From assembly GCF_900141825.1 (NCBI RefSeq), contig NZ_FQYQ01000005.1, forward strand, positions 106,005 to 170,004: a stretch of 64,000 nucleotides of DNA, given 5' to 3'. Every line of letters starts with the position of its first letter. Positions within the stretch are counted from its first letter, which is position 1. A program made the translations under genes and the position numbers. Shown one piece after another: positions 35,334 through 44,622 of the stretch. Source of the stretch: Pseudobutyrivibrio xylanivorans DSM 14809. GTDB taxonomy: Bacteria > Bacillota > Clostridia > Lachnospirales > Lachnospiraceae. The notes beneath the pieces are model-generated. The model saw nothing but the letters and a program-made list of their open reading frames with translations. It made no database searches and was not told the DNA's origin.

Positions 35334-36161
35334 ATGAAAAATTTATCAGTTTGGAAAGTTATTATATACATCTTTTTGGTAATCATGGCAGTGCTTTATT
35401 TGGCTCCACTTCTTTGGACATTTAATGTTGCCTTCAAGACAAATAAGGAGATTTTCACTGCTCCATTTGCATTACCACAAAATCCTACAATGGAAAACTT
35501 CACCTTTGCTTGGACTGCAGGTAAGCTTGGTATCGCAACACTTAATTCATTTATCGTCTGCGTTGTAACATTAATTCTTTCTATGGTAATTGGTTCAATG
35601 GCAGCATTCGGCATTGCCCGCTTACGCTGGAAGTTTTCACATTTAGCACTTGTTTATTTCCTTACTGGAATGATGATTCCTGTACACTGTGTTTTGATTC
35701 CGCTTTTCACTCGCTTCGCAAAGGTAGGTCTTTCAAACAGCCTTACAGGTCTTGTTCTTCCATATTTAACCTTCTCTCTTCCAATCACAATATTTATCAT
35801 GGTTGGTTTCTTCGAGGGAATGCCTAATGAGCTTATTGAGAGTGCCTGCATCGACGGCGCTTCAATCTATCAAATTTTCTTCAAGGTTTGTCTTCCACTT
35901 GGTAAGACTGGTCTCTTCGTTACAGGACTTATGACCTTCGTAGGAAACTGGAATGAGCTCTTACTTGCAATGGTATTTATATCTGACGATATGAAGAAAA
36001 CACTTCCTGTTTCTCTTTCAAAATTCGTCGGACCTTATAATACAAACTACTCACAGATGTTTGCAGCCATCATCATCGCAATCATACCAACAATCGTTGT
36101 ATATTGCGCATTCTCTAATCAGATTGTAGATGGATTGACTGCGGGGGCTGTGAAAGGATAA
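35334..36161 (+). CDS. Sugar ABC transporter permease (MalG/UgpE type)
   Basis: A 275-residue protein with six helices and EAA loop LIESACIDGASIYQIFFKVCLPLGKTG. Twelve bp after the first permease with an AGGAGG site. Ends with TAGAVKG, typical of MalG-like proteins. Confidence 0.93.
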   Translation: MKNLSVWKVIIYIFLVIMAVLYLAPLLWTFNVAFKTNKEIFTAPFALPQNPTMENFTFAWTAGKLGIATLNSFIVCVVTLILSMVIGSMAAFGIARLRWKFSHLALVYFLTGMMIPVHCVLIPLFTRFAKVGLSNSLTGLVLPYLTFSLPITIFIMVGFFEGMPNELIESACIDGASIYQIFFKVCLPLGKTGLFVTGLMTFVGNWNELLLAMVFISDDMKKTLPVSLSKFVGPYNTNYSQMFAAIIIAIIPTIVVYCAFSNQIVDGLTAGAVKG

Positions 36162-36180
36162 GGAGAAAAAAGAGAGTATA

Positions 36181-37155
36181 ATGAAGACACAAAACAAACC
36201 CCTAATTACTGACATTTTTACGGCTGATCCATCAGCCCATGTGTATGAGGACAAGATTTTTATCTATCCATCACATGACATTCCACACAATGGGGAAGAC
36301 AACGACAACGGTGACGAATACCAAATGGAGGATTATCATGTTTTCTCTATGAGCGAAGACAGTGATAAAGTCATCGACCACGGAATGGTTTTACATCAGG
36401 ACGATGTTCCTTGGGTAAGCAATCAGATGTGGGCTCCAGACTGCGTATTTAAAAACAATACCTATCACTTAGTTTTCCCAGCAAGGGATAAAGAAGGCAA
36501 CTTCAGACTTGGTATTGCAGAGAGCAAGAATCCAGCAGGACCATTTAATCCAAGACCAGAATGTATTCCTGGTAGCTTTAGTATTGACCCATGCTCTTTC
36601 ATCGATGATGACGGACAGGTTTATATTTACTTTGGCGGACTCTGGGGCGGTCAGTTAGAGAAATACCGCACTGGAAAGTTTGATCCTAATGGTAAAGAGC
36701 CTGCTAAGAATGAGCACGCTGTATGGCCTAATGTAGCGCCTATGAAGGACGATATGAGTGAATTTGCAAAGGCTCCTTCAGATGTAGTTATCCTTGATGA
36801 GAATGGAAATGAGCTTCTTGCTGGTGATGAGGACAGAAGATATTTTGAAGATCCATGGATGCATAAGCACAATGGAAAATACTACTTCTCTTATTCAACA
36901 GGAACAACACACTATATCGTATATGCGGTAGCGGACAATCCTTACGGTCCATTCACATATCAGGGCAGAATCTTAGAGCCAGTACTTGGATGGACAACAC
37001 ACCACTCTATCGTAGAATATCATGGTAAGACATATCTCTTCTATCATGATTGCGAGATTTCAAAGGGAATCAACCACAGAAGAAATGTGAAATACTGTGA
37101 GTTAAAGTATAACGAGGATGGCAGCATCCAGACAATTACTCCAGAGTATAAGTAA
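36181..37155 (+). CDS. GH43-family glycoside hydrolase
   Basis: A 324-residue five-bladed beta-propeller enzyme of family GH43 (beta-xylosidase, alpha-arabinofuranosidase or similar). General base Asp16 in TADPSAHV; second acidic residue in FSIDPCSFIDDDG; general acid Glu in RRYFEDPWMHK; HHSIVEYHGKTYLFYHD also typical. No signal peptide, so it acts in the cytoplasm on imported oligosaccharides, matching its place behind the importer genes. Exact substrate cannot be read from the sequence. Confidence 0.9.
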   Translation: MKTQNKPLITDIFTADPSAHVYEDKIFIYPSHDIPHNGEDNDNGDEYQMEDYHVFSMSEDSDKVIDHGMVLHQDDVPWVSNQMWAPDCVFKNNTYHLVFPARDKEGNFRLGIAESKNPAGPFNPRPECIPGSFSIDPCSFIDDDGQVYIYFGGLWGGQLEKYRTGKFDPNGKEPAKNEHAVWPNVAPMKDDMSEFAKAPSDVVILDENGNELLAGDEDRRYFEDPWMHKHNGKYYFSYSTGTTHYIVYAVADNPYGPFTYQGRILEPVLGWTTHHSIVEYHGKTYLFYHDCEISKGINHRRNVKYCELKYNEDGSIQTITPEYK

Positions 37156-37160
37156 AATGA

Positions 37161-37186
37161 AAGAGCACAGCGATGGCTGTGCTCTT
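37161..37186. terminator. Bidirectional terminator
   Basis: AAGAGCACAGC gatg GCTGTGCTCTT with CTTTTTAT after it on the plus strand and TTTCATTTTA on the minus. Between the convergent GH43 and pectate-lyase genes. Confidence 0.9.
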
Positions 37187-37208
37187 CTTTTTATAATCTT
37201 CTATTATA

Positions 37209-38822
37209 TTAGAATCCGCTACACTTTCCTGAAAGTACTGCACCACTAATATTGTTCTTTCCGTTGATTGACTTGCAATCGATAATCTGTGCCTTGCCAA
37301 AAGTTACCTGGTAACCAAGTGCTGATGGCTTTCCAGATGCAGGCCAATTGTAGTTGTTCTTCTTATTAGAATCAGCTGTGCAATTCTTCATTGTAACAAC
37401 ACCGCTCTGATTGTTTCTGTCGAAACCTGATGCAAGATTGCCCTTCGCAGAGCATCCTGTAAGTGTATGCTTTAAAGGATCAAGGTGTGCCTTCTGACCT
37501 GGAGTCTTGTTGTCTACTCCACCCATCTTAAATCCATTTCCATCACCATAAATACCATTGCAATAGCCATTGTAGTTAGCTTGACAATTTACAAGTGTTA
37601 CAGCGCCGTGAGCTGCATAGCAATCCCATCCGTCATCACTGTTGTAATCTGCGATACAGCCTTCATAGTAGTTGCCCTCACCTGAGTGAAGCTTATTGGC
37701 AAATCCATCAGCATTCTCACCCTTTGCATCTGCATTGTGATGTGAGTGACAGTTTATGAATCTGTTGTATGAACCACCGTTGCATACCTGGAAGCCAGCG
37801 TCCTGGTTGTAACAAGCTTCCACATTTGTAAATGTGTTGTTAGAACCTGTGATATATAAACCATTATCAGATGCATTCTTTACAGTGATATAAGAAACCT
37901 TGCTACCACTTCCCTCAAATGTAAGACCTCTTCCATTGCTACCTGAAGTAGATGAAAAATCGATTACAGCATTGTTTTTTCCTGTAATGTGAACACCTGA
38001 AGGAACCTTTACAGCGCCAGACTTAACAGTACCATTAATTACGATTGTAGTACCTGACTTAGCCTTGCTGAGGGCAGCTGAAAGAGTTGTGCCACCGTTC
38101 TTAACCTCAATGGAATTACCATTAACTACAGGCTCCTGCTCTTTTGAACCAGAATTATTTCCACCCTGATTTCCTGAACCATTGCCATTACCTTTATCTT
38201 TGTTCTTGTCTTTGTCCTTATTCTTATCTTTATCCTTGTTCTTTGAAGAATCATCGTTCTTCTTTGGGTCCTCATTAGAAGCCCCTACACTCTCAAACTT
38301 GAAAAGCTGGTTTGGTGCGCCATTTGATGACGAAATAATAATATTTCCGCCATCTAATACAGAACCACCACCAACAGTCAATGCCATCTTGTTTGAAGAT
38401 GACTTTGTAGTAATAGTGTATTCCTTATTCTTTCTGTGCTTCACCTTGAATATCTGAGCATCAGCACCATTAGCATCATAAATTTGGATATTAGTTCCAC
38501 TAGTCTTTGCACCATTGGCAACATCCATCATCTTTCCTCCGGCAACACCACTTCTTAAAGTGATGTAATTGTCGCCAAGATTTGTTACATACCATTTTTG
38601 TCCCTGGGTACCAACTCCCTGATATTGCTGAACATTAGCGCCGTTAGAACTTGCTCCTCCAGCAACCTCCACATACTTTTGGCTATTAACATTTTTGATA
38701 TAATACCAACCATTTGGTATAAGTGTGCTTGCTGCAGAAACTGGAACAGAAGGCAACATGCTGACAACCATTGCACATGAAAGGGCAACAGCTATCTTCT
38801 TTTTTAACATTTTTCCAAACAT
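37209..38822 (-). CDS. Secreted pectate lyase-like protein with ricin-type lectin domain
   Basis: A 537-residue exported protein. Signal peptide about 1-30 (ends PVSAAST); ricin-type beta-trefoil domain about 33-180 with repeated QxW-like motifs (NGANVQQYQGVGTQGQKWYV, NIQIYDANGADAQIFKV, PNQLFKFE); a low-complexity Lys/Asp/Asn linker (about 185-235); a right-handed beta-helix (about 240-537) with NCHSHHNADAKGENADGFANK and YNSDDGWDCYA, like PL9 pectate lyases, which use Ca2+ and a Lys base. The start at 38822 has GAGGAG; the ORF upstream of it lies in the tRNA terminator. Probably attacks pectin at the cell surface. Confidence 0.87.
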   Translation of the reverse strand: MFGKMLKKKIAVALSCAMVVSMLPSVPVSAASTLIPNGWYYIKNVNSQKYVEVAGGASSNGANVQQYQGVGTQGQKWYVTNLGDNYITLRSGVAGGKMMDVANGAKTSGTNIQIYDANGADAQIFKVKHRKNKEYTITTKSSSNKMALTVGGGSVLDGGNIIISSSNGAPNQLFKFESVGASNEDPKKNDDSSKNKDKDKNKDKDKNKDKGNGNGSGNQGGNNSGSKEQEPVVNGNSIEVKNGGTTLSAALSKAKSGTTIVINGTVKSGAVKVPSGVHITGKNNAVIDFSSTSGSNGRGLTFEGSGSKVSYITVKNASDNGLYITGSNNTFTNVEACYNQDAGFQVCNGGSYNRFINCHSHHNADAKGENADGFANKLHSGEGNYYEGCIADYNSDDGWDCYAAHGAVTLVNCQANYNGYCNGIYGDGNGFKMGGVDNKTPGQKAHLDPLKHTLTGCSAKGNLASGFDRNNQSGVVTMKNCTADSNKKNNYNWPASGKPSALGYQVTFGKAQIIDCKSINGKNNISGAVLSGKCSGF

Positions 38823-38841
38823 ATTATTCTCCTCATAAAAA

Positions 38842-38870
38842 AATAGCACTAGGAAATCTTCCTAGTGCTT
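38842..38870 (-). terminator. Terminator of tRNA-Leu
   Basis: AGCACTAGGAA and TTCCTAGTGCT form an 11-bp stem followed by ATTTTTTTAT on the minus strand, directly after the tRNA 3' end. Confidence 0.92.
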
Positions 38871-38872
38871 AA

Positions 38873-38953
38873 TGCGGATGACAGGACTTGAACCTGCACG
38901 TCGGGGACACTAGAACCTAAATCTAGCGCGTCTGCCAATTCCGCCACATCCGC
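38873..38953 (-). tRNA. tRNA-Leu (anticodon TAG)
   Basis: On the minus strand the acceptor stem GCGGATG pairs with CATCCGC plus discriminator A; the anticodon stem CTAGA/TCTAG encloses loop TTTAGGT, giving anticodon TAG for Leu CUN codons. A long variable arm (TGTCCCCGAC region) and the T arm GTTCAAGTC fit a class II tRNA. CCA is not encoded. Confidence 0.96.
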
Positions 38954-39012
38954 ATGAATCAAGGTCTTGATTGAAAAATCTACGACCTCGATGTCGGCTC
39001 ATCGACTTAAAT

Positions 39013-39042
39013 AATATATCATAATCCAGTCTTTGAATGCAA
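39013..39042 (-). promoter_or_regulatory. Likely tRNA-Leu promoter
   Basis: TTGCAT (39042-39037), 18 bp, TATATT (39018-39013) on the minus strand, about 60 bp before the tRNA. The leader between contains TCGATG/CATCGA and ATCAAG/CTTGAT inverted repeats. Confidence 0.6.
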
Positions 39043-39054
39043 GGAAAAATCCTA

Positions 39055-40323
39055 TTATTTTAATATCGCATTTGCGATATCGTGTCTCATATATTTGTTC
39101 TCAAAATCAATCCACTCTGTGGCTTCATAAGCCTTTGCTCTAGCCTCCACTAAATCCTTGCCAAGAGCTGTGATTCCAAGGACACGTCCACCATTTGTGA
39201 CGATCTCTCCCTTGTCATTCTTAGCTGTTCCAGCATGGAAGCAATAGTAATCCTTATTGTTGAATTTCTCAAAGCCAGTGATTGGGAATCCCTTCTTATA
39301 TGAAACTGGATAACCATCTGATGCAAGAACTACACATACGCAAGCTTCATCAGAGAACTGGAGGTCCACCTGATCAAGTGTGCCATCGATACAAGCATTA
39401 AATACATCGATGATATCGTTCTGAAGTCTTGGGAGAACTACCTGAGCCTCTGGGTCGCCAAAACGGGCATTGTACTCTAACACCTTAGGACCATCCTCTG
39501 TAAGCATAAGACCAAAGAAAATAACTCCTTTGAATGGTCTGCCCTCTGCCTTCATAGCATCAACTGTAGTCTGGAAGATATTCTTCTGACAGTACTCCTC
39601 TATCTCCTTTGTAAAGAATGGGGATGGTGAGAAGTTACCCATACCACCTGTGTTGAGACCTGTATCTCCATCACCAGCACGCTTATGATCCTGCGCAGAT
39701 GACATAATCTTTACTGTATTTCCGTCTACAAATGAGAGCACAGAAACCTCACGGCCTGTCATAAATTCCTCGATAACCATAGTGTTACCTGCATCGCCAA
39801 ACTTCTTGTCTGTCATGATTTCTGCAACACCTGCAACAGCCTGCTCGTGATTCTCGCAGATAAGTACACCCTTACCAAGTGCTAGACCGTCAGCCTTGAG
39901 AACGATTGGATACTTTGCTGTCTCAAGATATTTGAGGGCTGCCTCAGGGTCTGTGAAGTTCTCATATCCTGCTGTAGGAATATTGTACTTCTTCATTAGG
40001 TCCTTAGAGAATGCCTTTGAGCCTTCGATAATAGCTGCATTCTTTCTAGGACCGAAGCAACGAAGACCTGCTTCCTCAAACTTATCTACAACACCACCTA
40101 CAAGTGGATCATCCATACCGATTACAGTAAGATCAATTTCCTTTTCCTTTGCAAAAGCTACAAGCTTATCAAACTCCATAGCCTTAATATCTACGCACTC
40201 GGCAAGCTCTGCAATACCTGCATTTCCTGGTGCACAGTAAATCTTATCTACCTGTGGGCTACGTGATACTGCAAGAGCAATAGCATGCTCTCTACCGCCA
40301 CTACCTACGATTAAAACCTTCAT
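39055..40323 (-). CDS. purD: Phosphoribosylamine-glycine ligase
   Basis: A 422-residue ATP-grasp enzyme making glycinamide ribonucleotide, second step of purine synthesis. MKVLIVGSGGREHAIA at the N-terminus, GYPIVLKADGLALGKGV-like ATP-grasp segment, LNTGGMGNFSP and LEYNARFGDPEAQV are all typical. Last gene of the purine run; starts 3 bp after purN. Confidence 0.97.
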   Translation of the reverse strand: MKVLIVGSGGREHAIALAVSRSPQVDKIYCAPGNAGIAELAECVDIKAMEFDKLVAFAKEKEIDLTVIGMDDPLVGGVVDKFEEAGLRCFGPRKNAAIIEGSKAFSKDLMKKYNIPTAGYENFTDPEAALKYLETAKYPIVLKADGLALGKGVLICENHEQAVAGVAEIMTDKKFGDAGNTMVIEEFMTGREVSVLSFVDGNTVKIMSSAQDHKRAGDGDTGLNTGGMGNFSPSPFFTKEIEEYCQKNIFQTTVDAMKAEGRPFKGVIFFGLMLTEDGPKVLEYNARFGDPEAQVVLPRLQNDIIDVFNACIDGTLDQVDLQFSDEACVCVVLASDGYPVSYKKGFPITGFEKFNNKDYYCFHAGTAKNDKGEIVTNGGRVLGITALGKDLVEARAKAYEATEWIDFENKYMRHDIANAILK

Positions 40324-40325
40324 AC

Positions 40326-40952
40326 TTATTCTCCTTTTATTTGAACCTTCCCATCAACTACGCTCACACATCCTCTTGCGATTAGGTCGATAGCACGAGG
40401 CATAATAATCCACTCAGCCTGTTCCATGACACGACGCTGAAGAACCTCTGGTGTGTCTCCTTCAAGGACCTCTACAGCCTTTTGTAAGATGATAGGACCT
40501 GTATCTGTGCCTTCATCCACAAAGTGGCATGTAGCGCCCGTAACTTTTACACCACGCTCCAGTGCTCCCTCGTGAACCTTCAATCCATAATATCCTGTAC
40601 CGCAGAAACTTGGGATAAGTGATGGATGAATGTTGATGATTTTATATTCGTATTTACGAATCATCTCTGGTGGGATTACAACTAAAAATCCAGCTAATAC
40701 AACCAGGTCAACATTATAGGAATCCAGCTTCTCTACAAATGCTTTATTGAATTCCTCACGGGATGAAAAATCCTTTGGGCTGATGCATATTCCCTCGATT
40801 CCTGCCTTTGCTGCTCGCTCCAATGCATATGCATTTTTATTATTTGAGATTACGACAGCAATCTCAGTATTATGGATTGTTCCATTATCAATGGCGTCGA
40901 TAATAGCCTGAAGATTGGTACCTCCGCCTGATACACAAACTGCTATTTTCAT
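40326..40952 (-). CDS. purN: Phosphoribosylglycinamide formyltransferase
   Basis: A 208-residue enzyme adding a formyl group from 10-formyl-tetrahydrofolate to GAR. Opening MKIAVCVSGGGTNLQAIIDAI is the phosphate loop; NIHPSLIPSFCGTG has the catalytic Asn-His, and HFVDEGTDTGPIILQ the catalytic Asp. Start overlaps the purM stop by one base. Confidence 0.97.
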   Translation of the reverse strand: MKIAVCVSGGGTNLQAIIDAIDNGTIHNTEIAVVISNNKNAYALERAAKAGIEGICISPKDFSSREEFNKAFVEKLDSYNVDLVVLAGFLVVIPPEMIRKYEYKIINIHPSLIPSFCGTGYYGLKVHEGALERGVKVTGATCHFVDEGTDTGPIILQKAVEVLEGDTPEVLQRRVMEQAEWIIMPRAIDLIARGCVSVVDGKVQIKGE

Positions 40953-41977
40953 TAGACTAAATCTACTCCCTTTTCACCGTCTACAATCTTACCAACTACA
41001 TAAGGTGTATCTCCTGCAGAGCGCATAGCTTCCATTGTCTTATCTACATCAGCTGGGTCTACAGCAACAATCATACCAAGTCCCATGTTGTAGGTATTGT
41101 ACATCATCTGCTCAGATACGTTACCCTTCTTAGCCATAAGCTTGAAGATTGCAGGAACCTCGTATGAGTTCTTCTCTACAACTGCACGCTTACCCTCTGG
41201 AAGCATACGTGGAATATTCTCATAGAAGCCACCACCTGTAATATGTGAGCAAGCCTTTACACGAACGCCTGCATCCTTTACAGCCTTAAGAGCCTTAACG
41301 TAAATACGTGTTGGTGCAATGAGTGCCTCACCAAGAGTGCAGCCAAGCTCATCATAATATGTATCAAGACTTTCCTTTGTCATCTCGAAAATCTTACGAA
41401 CAAGAGAGAAACCATTTGAGTGAACACCAGTAGATGCCATACCGATAAGCACATCACCATCCTTAAGATTCTCACCTGTGATGATGTCCTTCTTATCTAC
41501 GATACCTACTGCAAAGCCTGCGAGATCATATTCTTCCTCAGGCATAAGACCTGGATGTTCTGCTGTCTCACCACCTACAAGGGCGCAGCCAGACTGCTTA
41601 CATCCCTCAGCTACACCACTTACGATTGTAGCAATCTTCTCTGGGATGTTCTTTCCGCAAGCTATATAATCAAGGAAGAAAAGTGGCTCGCCACCTGCAC
41701 ATGCAACATCATTTACACACATTGCAACTGCATCAATACCGATTGTGTCATGCTTATCCATAAGGAACGCAAGCTTAACCTTTGTACCACAGCCATCTGT
41801 ACCAGATAAAAGTACTGGCTCATCCATGTTCTTGATAGCGCTAAGATCAAATGCGCCTGAGAAGCCGCCAAGACCACCTAAAACCTCAGGTCTCATTGTA
41901 CCCTTAACGAATTTCTTCATGAGCTCCACTGACTCATATCCTGCCTCAATATCTACTCCTGAACTCTTGTAATCCAT
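40952..41977 (-). CDS. purM: Phosphoribosylformylglycinamidine cyclo-ligase
   Basis: A 341-residue AIR synthetase closing the imidazole ring. DGCGTKVKLAF, CVNDVACAGGEPLFFLDYIACG, GETAEHPGLMPEEEYDLAGFAVG and GGGFYENIPRMLP are conserved. Start has AAAGGAGAG. Separated from purE by a terminator-like hairpin. Confidence 0.97.
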   Translation of the reverse strand: MDYKSSGVDIEAGYESVELMKKFVKGTMRPEVLGGLGGFSGAFDLSAIKNMDEPVLLSGTDGCGTKVKLAFLMDKHDTIGIDAVAMCVNDVACAGGEPLFFLDYIACGKNIPEKIATIVSGVAEGCKQSGCALVGGETAEHPGLMPEEEYDLAGFAVGIVDKKDIITGENLKDGDVLIGMASTGVHSNGFSLVRKIFEMTKESLDTYYDELGCTLGEALIAPTRIYVKALKAVKDAGVRVKACSHITGGGFYENIPRMLPEGKRAVVEKNSYEVPAIFKLMAKKGNVSEQMMYNTYNMGLGMIVAVDPADVDKTMEAMRSAGDTPYVVGKIVDGEKGVDLV

Positions 41978-42013
41978 GTTTCTCTCCTTTTATAACCTTA
42001 TTTAATATAAATA

Positions 42014-42041
42014 AAAGGAAACTCCCTAAGGAGCTTCCTTT
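42014..42041 (-). terminator. Internal terminator/attenuator between purE and purM
   Basis: AAAGGAAGCTCC and GGAGTTTCCTTT pair over 12 positions (one G-U) with a TTAG loop, then TTATTTATATT. It lies inside the pur gene run, so purMND may be expressed less than purE or have their own control. Confidence 0.75.
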
Positions 42042-42047
42042 ACCTAT

Positions 42048-42551
42048 CTACAAAAATGCTTTGTAACCCTCATTCTGTAATTTTGAATCCTTCGCCTCCA
42101 CGGACTCCTTCTGGTCTACGATGAAATCGTGGAGTTTGCCTGCGAGTGTAAAATCTGTCATAGCAAGCATCTTAACTGCAAGTATTCCTGCATTGGCTCC
42201 TCCGTTAATGGCAACTGTGGCTACAGGTACTCCTGTAGGCATCTGAACGATAGAGTAAAGAGAATCCACTCCACCAAGGTCGCTTGTCTTCATAGGGATA
42301 CCGATAACTGGGCCCTCAAAAACAGCTGCACACATACCTGGAAGATGTGCTGCCTTTCCTGCGCCTGCAATGATGCACTTAACGCCTCTATCTTTTGCAG
42401 TCTTAGCGTACTCTACAAAGATGTCTGGCTCTCTATGAGCTGAGATGATTCTTACCTCATAATCAATGCCAAAATTTTCTAAAACTTCAATAGCCTTAGC
42501 CATTACAGGCATGTCGCTATCGCTTCCCATTACAATTGATACAGTTGCCAT
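42048..42551 (-). CDS. purE: N5-carboxyaminoimidazole ribonucleotide mutase
   Basis: A 167-residue enzyme shifting the carboxyl group in purine synthesis. MATVSIVMGSDSDMPVM, ISAHREPD (class I signature), IIAGAGKAAHLPGM and TVAINGGANAGILA are conserved. Start at 42551 is chosen because GGAGG lies 7 bp before it; an ATG five codons earlier overlaps the upstream stop region. Confidence 0.97.
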   Translation of the reverse strand: MATVSIVMGSDSDMPVMAKAIEVLENFGIDYEVRIISAHREPDIFVEYAKTAKDRGVKCIIAGAGKAAHLPGMCAAVFEGPVIGIPMKTSDLGGVDSLYSIVQMPTGVPVATVAINGGANAGILAVKMLAMTDFTLAGKLHDFIVDQKESVEAKDSKLQNEGYKAFL

Positions 42552-42565
42552 TTCATTATCCTCCA

Positions 42566-44614
42566 TTACTCAAATACTTTATTTAACTCTTCAGTTCCTG
42601 GCACTACGAAACGACCCTCACGGATGATTTCAAGCTGGCGGCCATCAGCTTTAGTGACTGTGATATCACCAAGCTCATAGTAAGGAATTGTTATATCTGT
42701 GTGGCAATTGAAATATGCCTTTGAAATATCTGTTTTACGAAGGAGTGAGCATGAGTTATCTCTTGCAATGCATTCCTTGCCGTCTGGGTTATACATAGGT
42801 ACGTCCTCTGAATGAGAATAGCAGGTATCACCTACTGCAAAGTGAGGACCTGTCTTCTCTGCAATGAGAATTGGAAGCTTATCTGCGATATCATACTTCT
42901 GTCCCATTACGAATGCTCTTGTGTTAGTTCCAATAGCGAACTCGCTGATTGGAAGTGTCTCATGCTTGAAAAGAACATTGTCGAAGATGTACTTCTTGTT
43001 CTCTTCTTCTGTATCAAAATTGCTGCAGTTATAAGAAACGATTTTGCCGTCTTCGAACTTCATTTCAAGGTTCTTGTAGCAAAGCTCATTTAAGTAAACC
43101 TGTGTAACGTGAAGCACACCATTTGTGCCCTCAAGCTCTGGTGATGTGAATACCTCACCAACAGGAATGTTTACGTCTGCAACGCAGTTTTCAAAGTTTG
43201 TCTGCTTCTCAGGATTATCAAGATGATGAAGCTTTACTGTGATATCTGTGTGGTTGTCCCCACGACCTGTAACGTGAACTGTCTCACCTTGATCAAGCAC
43301 ATCAATAATGTGCTGCTGGATGTTCTTGTAAAGCTCATAATCCATTGTATTAACAGCAACAGTCTCATTAAAAATTTCATTGAACTTGTCGCCGATTTCA
43401 GGGATTGGATAAGCGATAATTGTGAAGCTGCGCTCCTCTCCGTGAATGTACTGATTTGTAATCTGACCGCTCTGGCTCATGAAGTAAACATTGAGCTCGT
43501 TCTGCTTGTCTGTATACTCAGCATTTGCAGGGAAATTCTTTGGCTCAAATGGAGCATCTCCGAATGTCTCAATAACTGCTGGACCACCAAATACTGCAGC
43601 AAGCTCTTTATTCTTTTCATAAGTATTCTTTGTAACTTCAAGGATTCTGTCTGCAAGGCCCTTATCCCAAACATAAGCTACATCATCCTTGTGGTCGTAC
43701 TCGCACTGCTTATTAGGAACAGTAGAGAAAAGATTGCGCCCATCTGTGCCACCAAAACGAACTGTAGCAGCAAGACCTGCCTCATTGAAAAGCTTAATAG
43801 CCTCACGAGTCATAAGCTCGAAACCTGCTGGAGCATGAACGCCAACTGTATCTTTTATAGAGATATCTTTTCCACATACCTCAAAGCCCTTAATGTAGCC
43901 TTCTACATATGTGCGAGCCATAGCAACCACATCCTCATGTGGCATACTGCGAAGGTGTGCAGCCATCTTTAGCTCGTTATCACTGATGTACATACCATAT
44001 CTGTAAAGATATCTGTCATCTGAAAGATCTGATTTCATAATGATGTTTCTATAGAAATCGTACTCTGGATCAATCATCCCAACAAAAACTTCTGCAGTGA
44101 AGATTGTGCAATAGTCGTGTTTAAATGAAGCCATTGCAGAAATGATATCCTCTCTGCGAAACTTATCATCACTCTCCACCTGACAAACACCATAAACCTG
44201 CATAAAAAGCTCACAGTAAATAGTGAATATATCAAGACGTCCAGCAAAAGCTGCTCGAATCATATCTGTTAATCTGTAGTAAATTGCTGAAAGTGGACCA
44301 CCAAGCTGCTCTCCAAGCTCTGCAACTGCATAAGTTGGGCAAAGGAAGCTGTTCTCATATGTTCCAGCTTTGTAGATAGCAAAGATTCTGTCGTGGTCTG
44401 CCTTGCATTCCTCAAGTGAACGATTCTCAAGCTCGCCAGCAACAGCCTTATCTAAAACTGGCTCAACAGCCATAATAAACTCTGCCACCTGATTGAAATA
44501 AGCCTGAAGCTTCTCTGATAAATCCTTATCCTCTTTGATAGTAGAAATGCGCTCTGTAACTAACTCATAGCGCTCTAACATATCATCATTTTCAATGTAA
44601 AATGTCTTGCTCAT
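42566..44614 (-). CDS. M29-type aminopeptidase, long form
   Basis: A 682-residue protein whose C-terminal half resembles M29 metallo-aminopeptidases: ELEGTNGVLHV, EFAIGTNTRAFV (Glu ligand), EKTGPHFAVGDTCYSH and NCHTDITIPYYELG (His and Asp ligands). Ordinary M29 enzymes are about 410 residues; here about 270 residues precede the domain, helical and without recognised motifs. Likely cytoplasmic. Placement in a pyrE-pur gene run is unusual but spacing is tight (8 bp after the upstream gene). Confidence 0.82.
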   Translation of the reverse strand: MSKTFYIENDDMLERYELVTERISTIKEDKDLSEKLQAYFNQVAEFIMAVEPVLDKAVAGELENRSLEECKADHDRIFAIYKAGTYENSFLCPTYAVAELGEQLGGPLSAIYYRLTDMIRAAFAGRLDIFTIYCELFMQVYGVCQVESDDKFRREDIISAMASFKHDYCTIFTAEVFVGMIDPEYDFYRNIIMKSDLSDDRYLYRYGMYISDNELKMAAHLRSMPHEDVVAMARTYVEGYIKGFEVCGKDISIKDTVGVHAPAGFELMTREAIKLFNEAGLAATVRFGGTDGRNLFSTVPNKQCEYDHKDDVAYVWDKGLADRILEVTKNTYEKNKELAAVFGGPAVIETFGDAPFEPKNFPANAEYTDKQNELNVYFMSQSGQITNQYIHGEERSFTIIAYPIPEIGDKFNEIFNETVAVNTMDYELYKNIQQHIIDVLDQGETVHVTGRGDNHTDITVKLHHLDNPEKQTNFENCVADVNIPVGEVFTSPELEGTNGVLHVTQVYLNELCYKNLEMKFEDGKIVSYNCSNFDTEEENKKYIFDNVLFKHETLPISEFAIGTNTRAFVMGQKYDIADKLPILIAEKTGPHFAVGDTCYSHSEDVPMYNPDGKECIARDNSCSLLRKTDISKAYFNCHTDITIPYYELGDITVTKADGRQLEIIREGRFVVPGTEELNKVFE

Positions 44615-44622
44615 AATACTCC

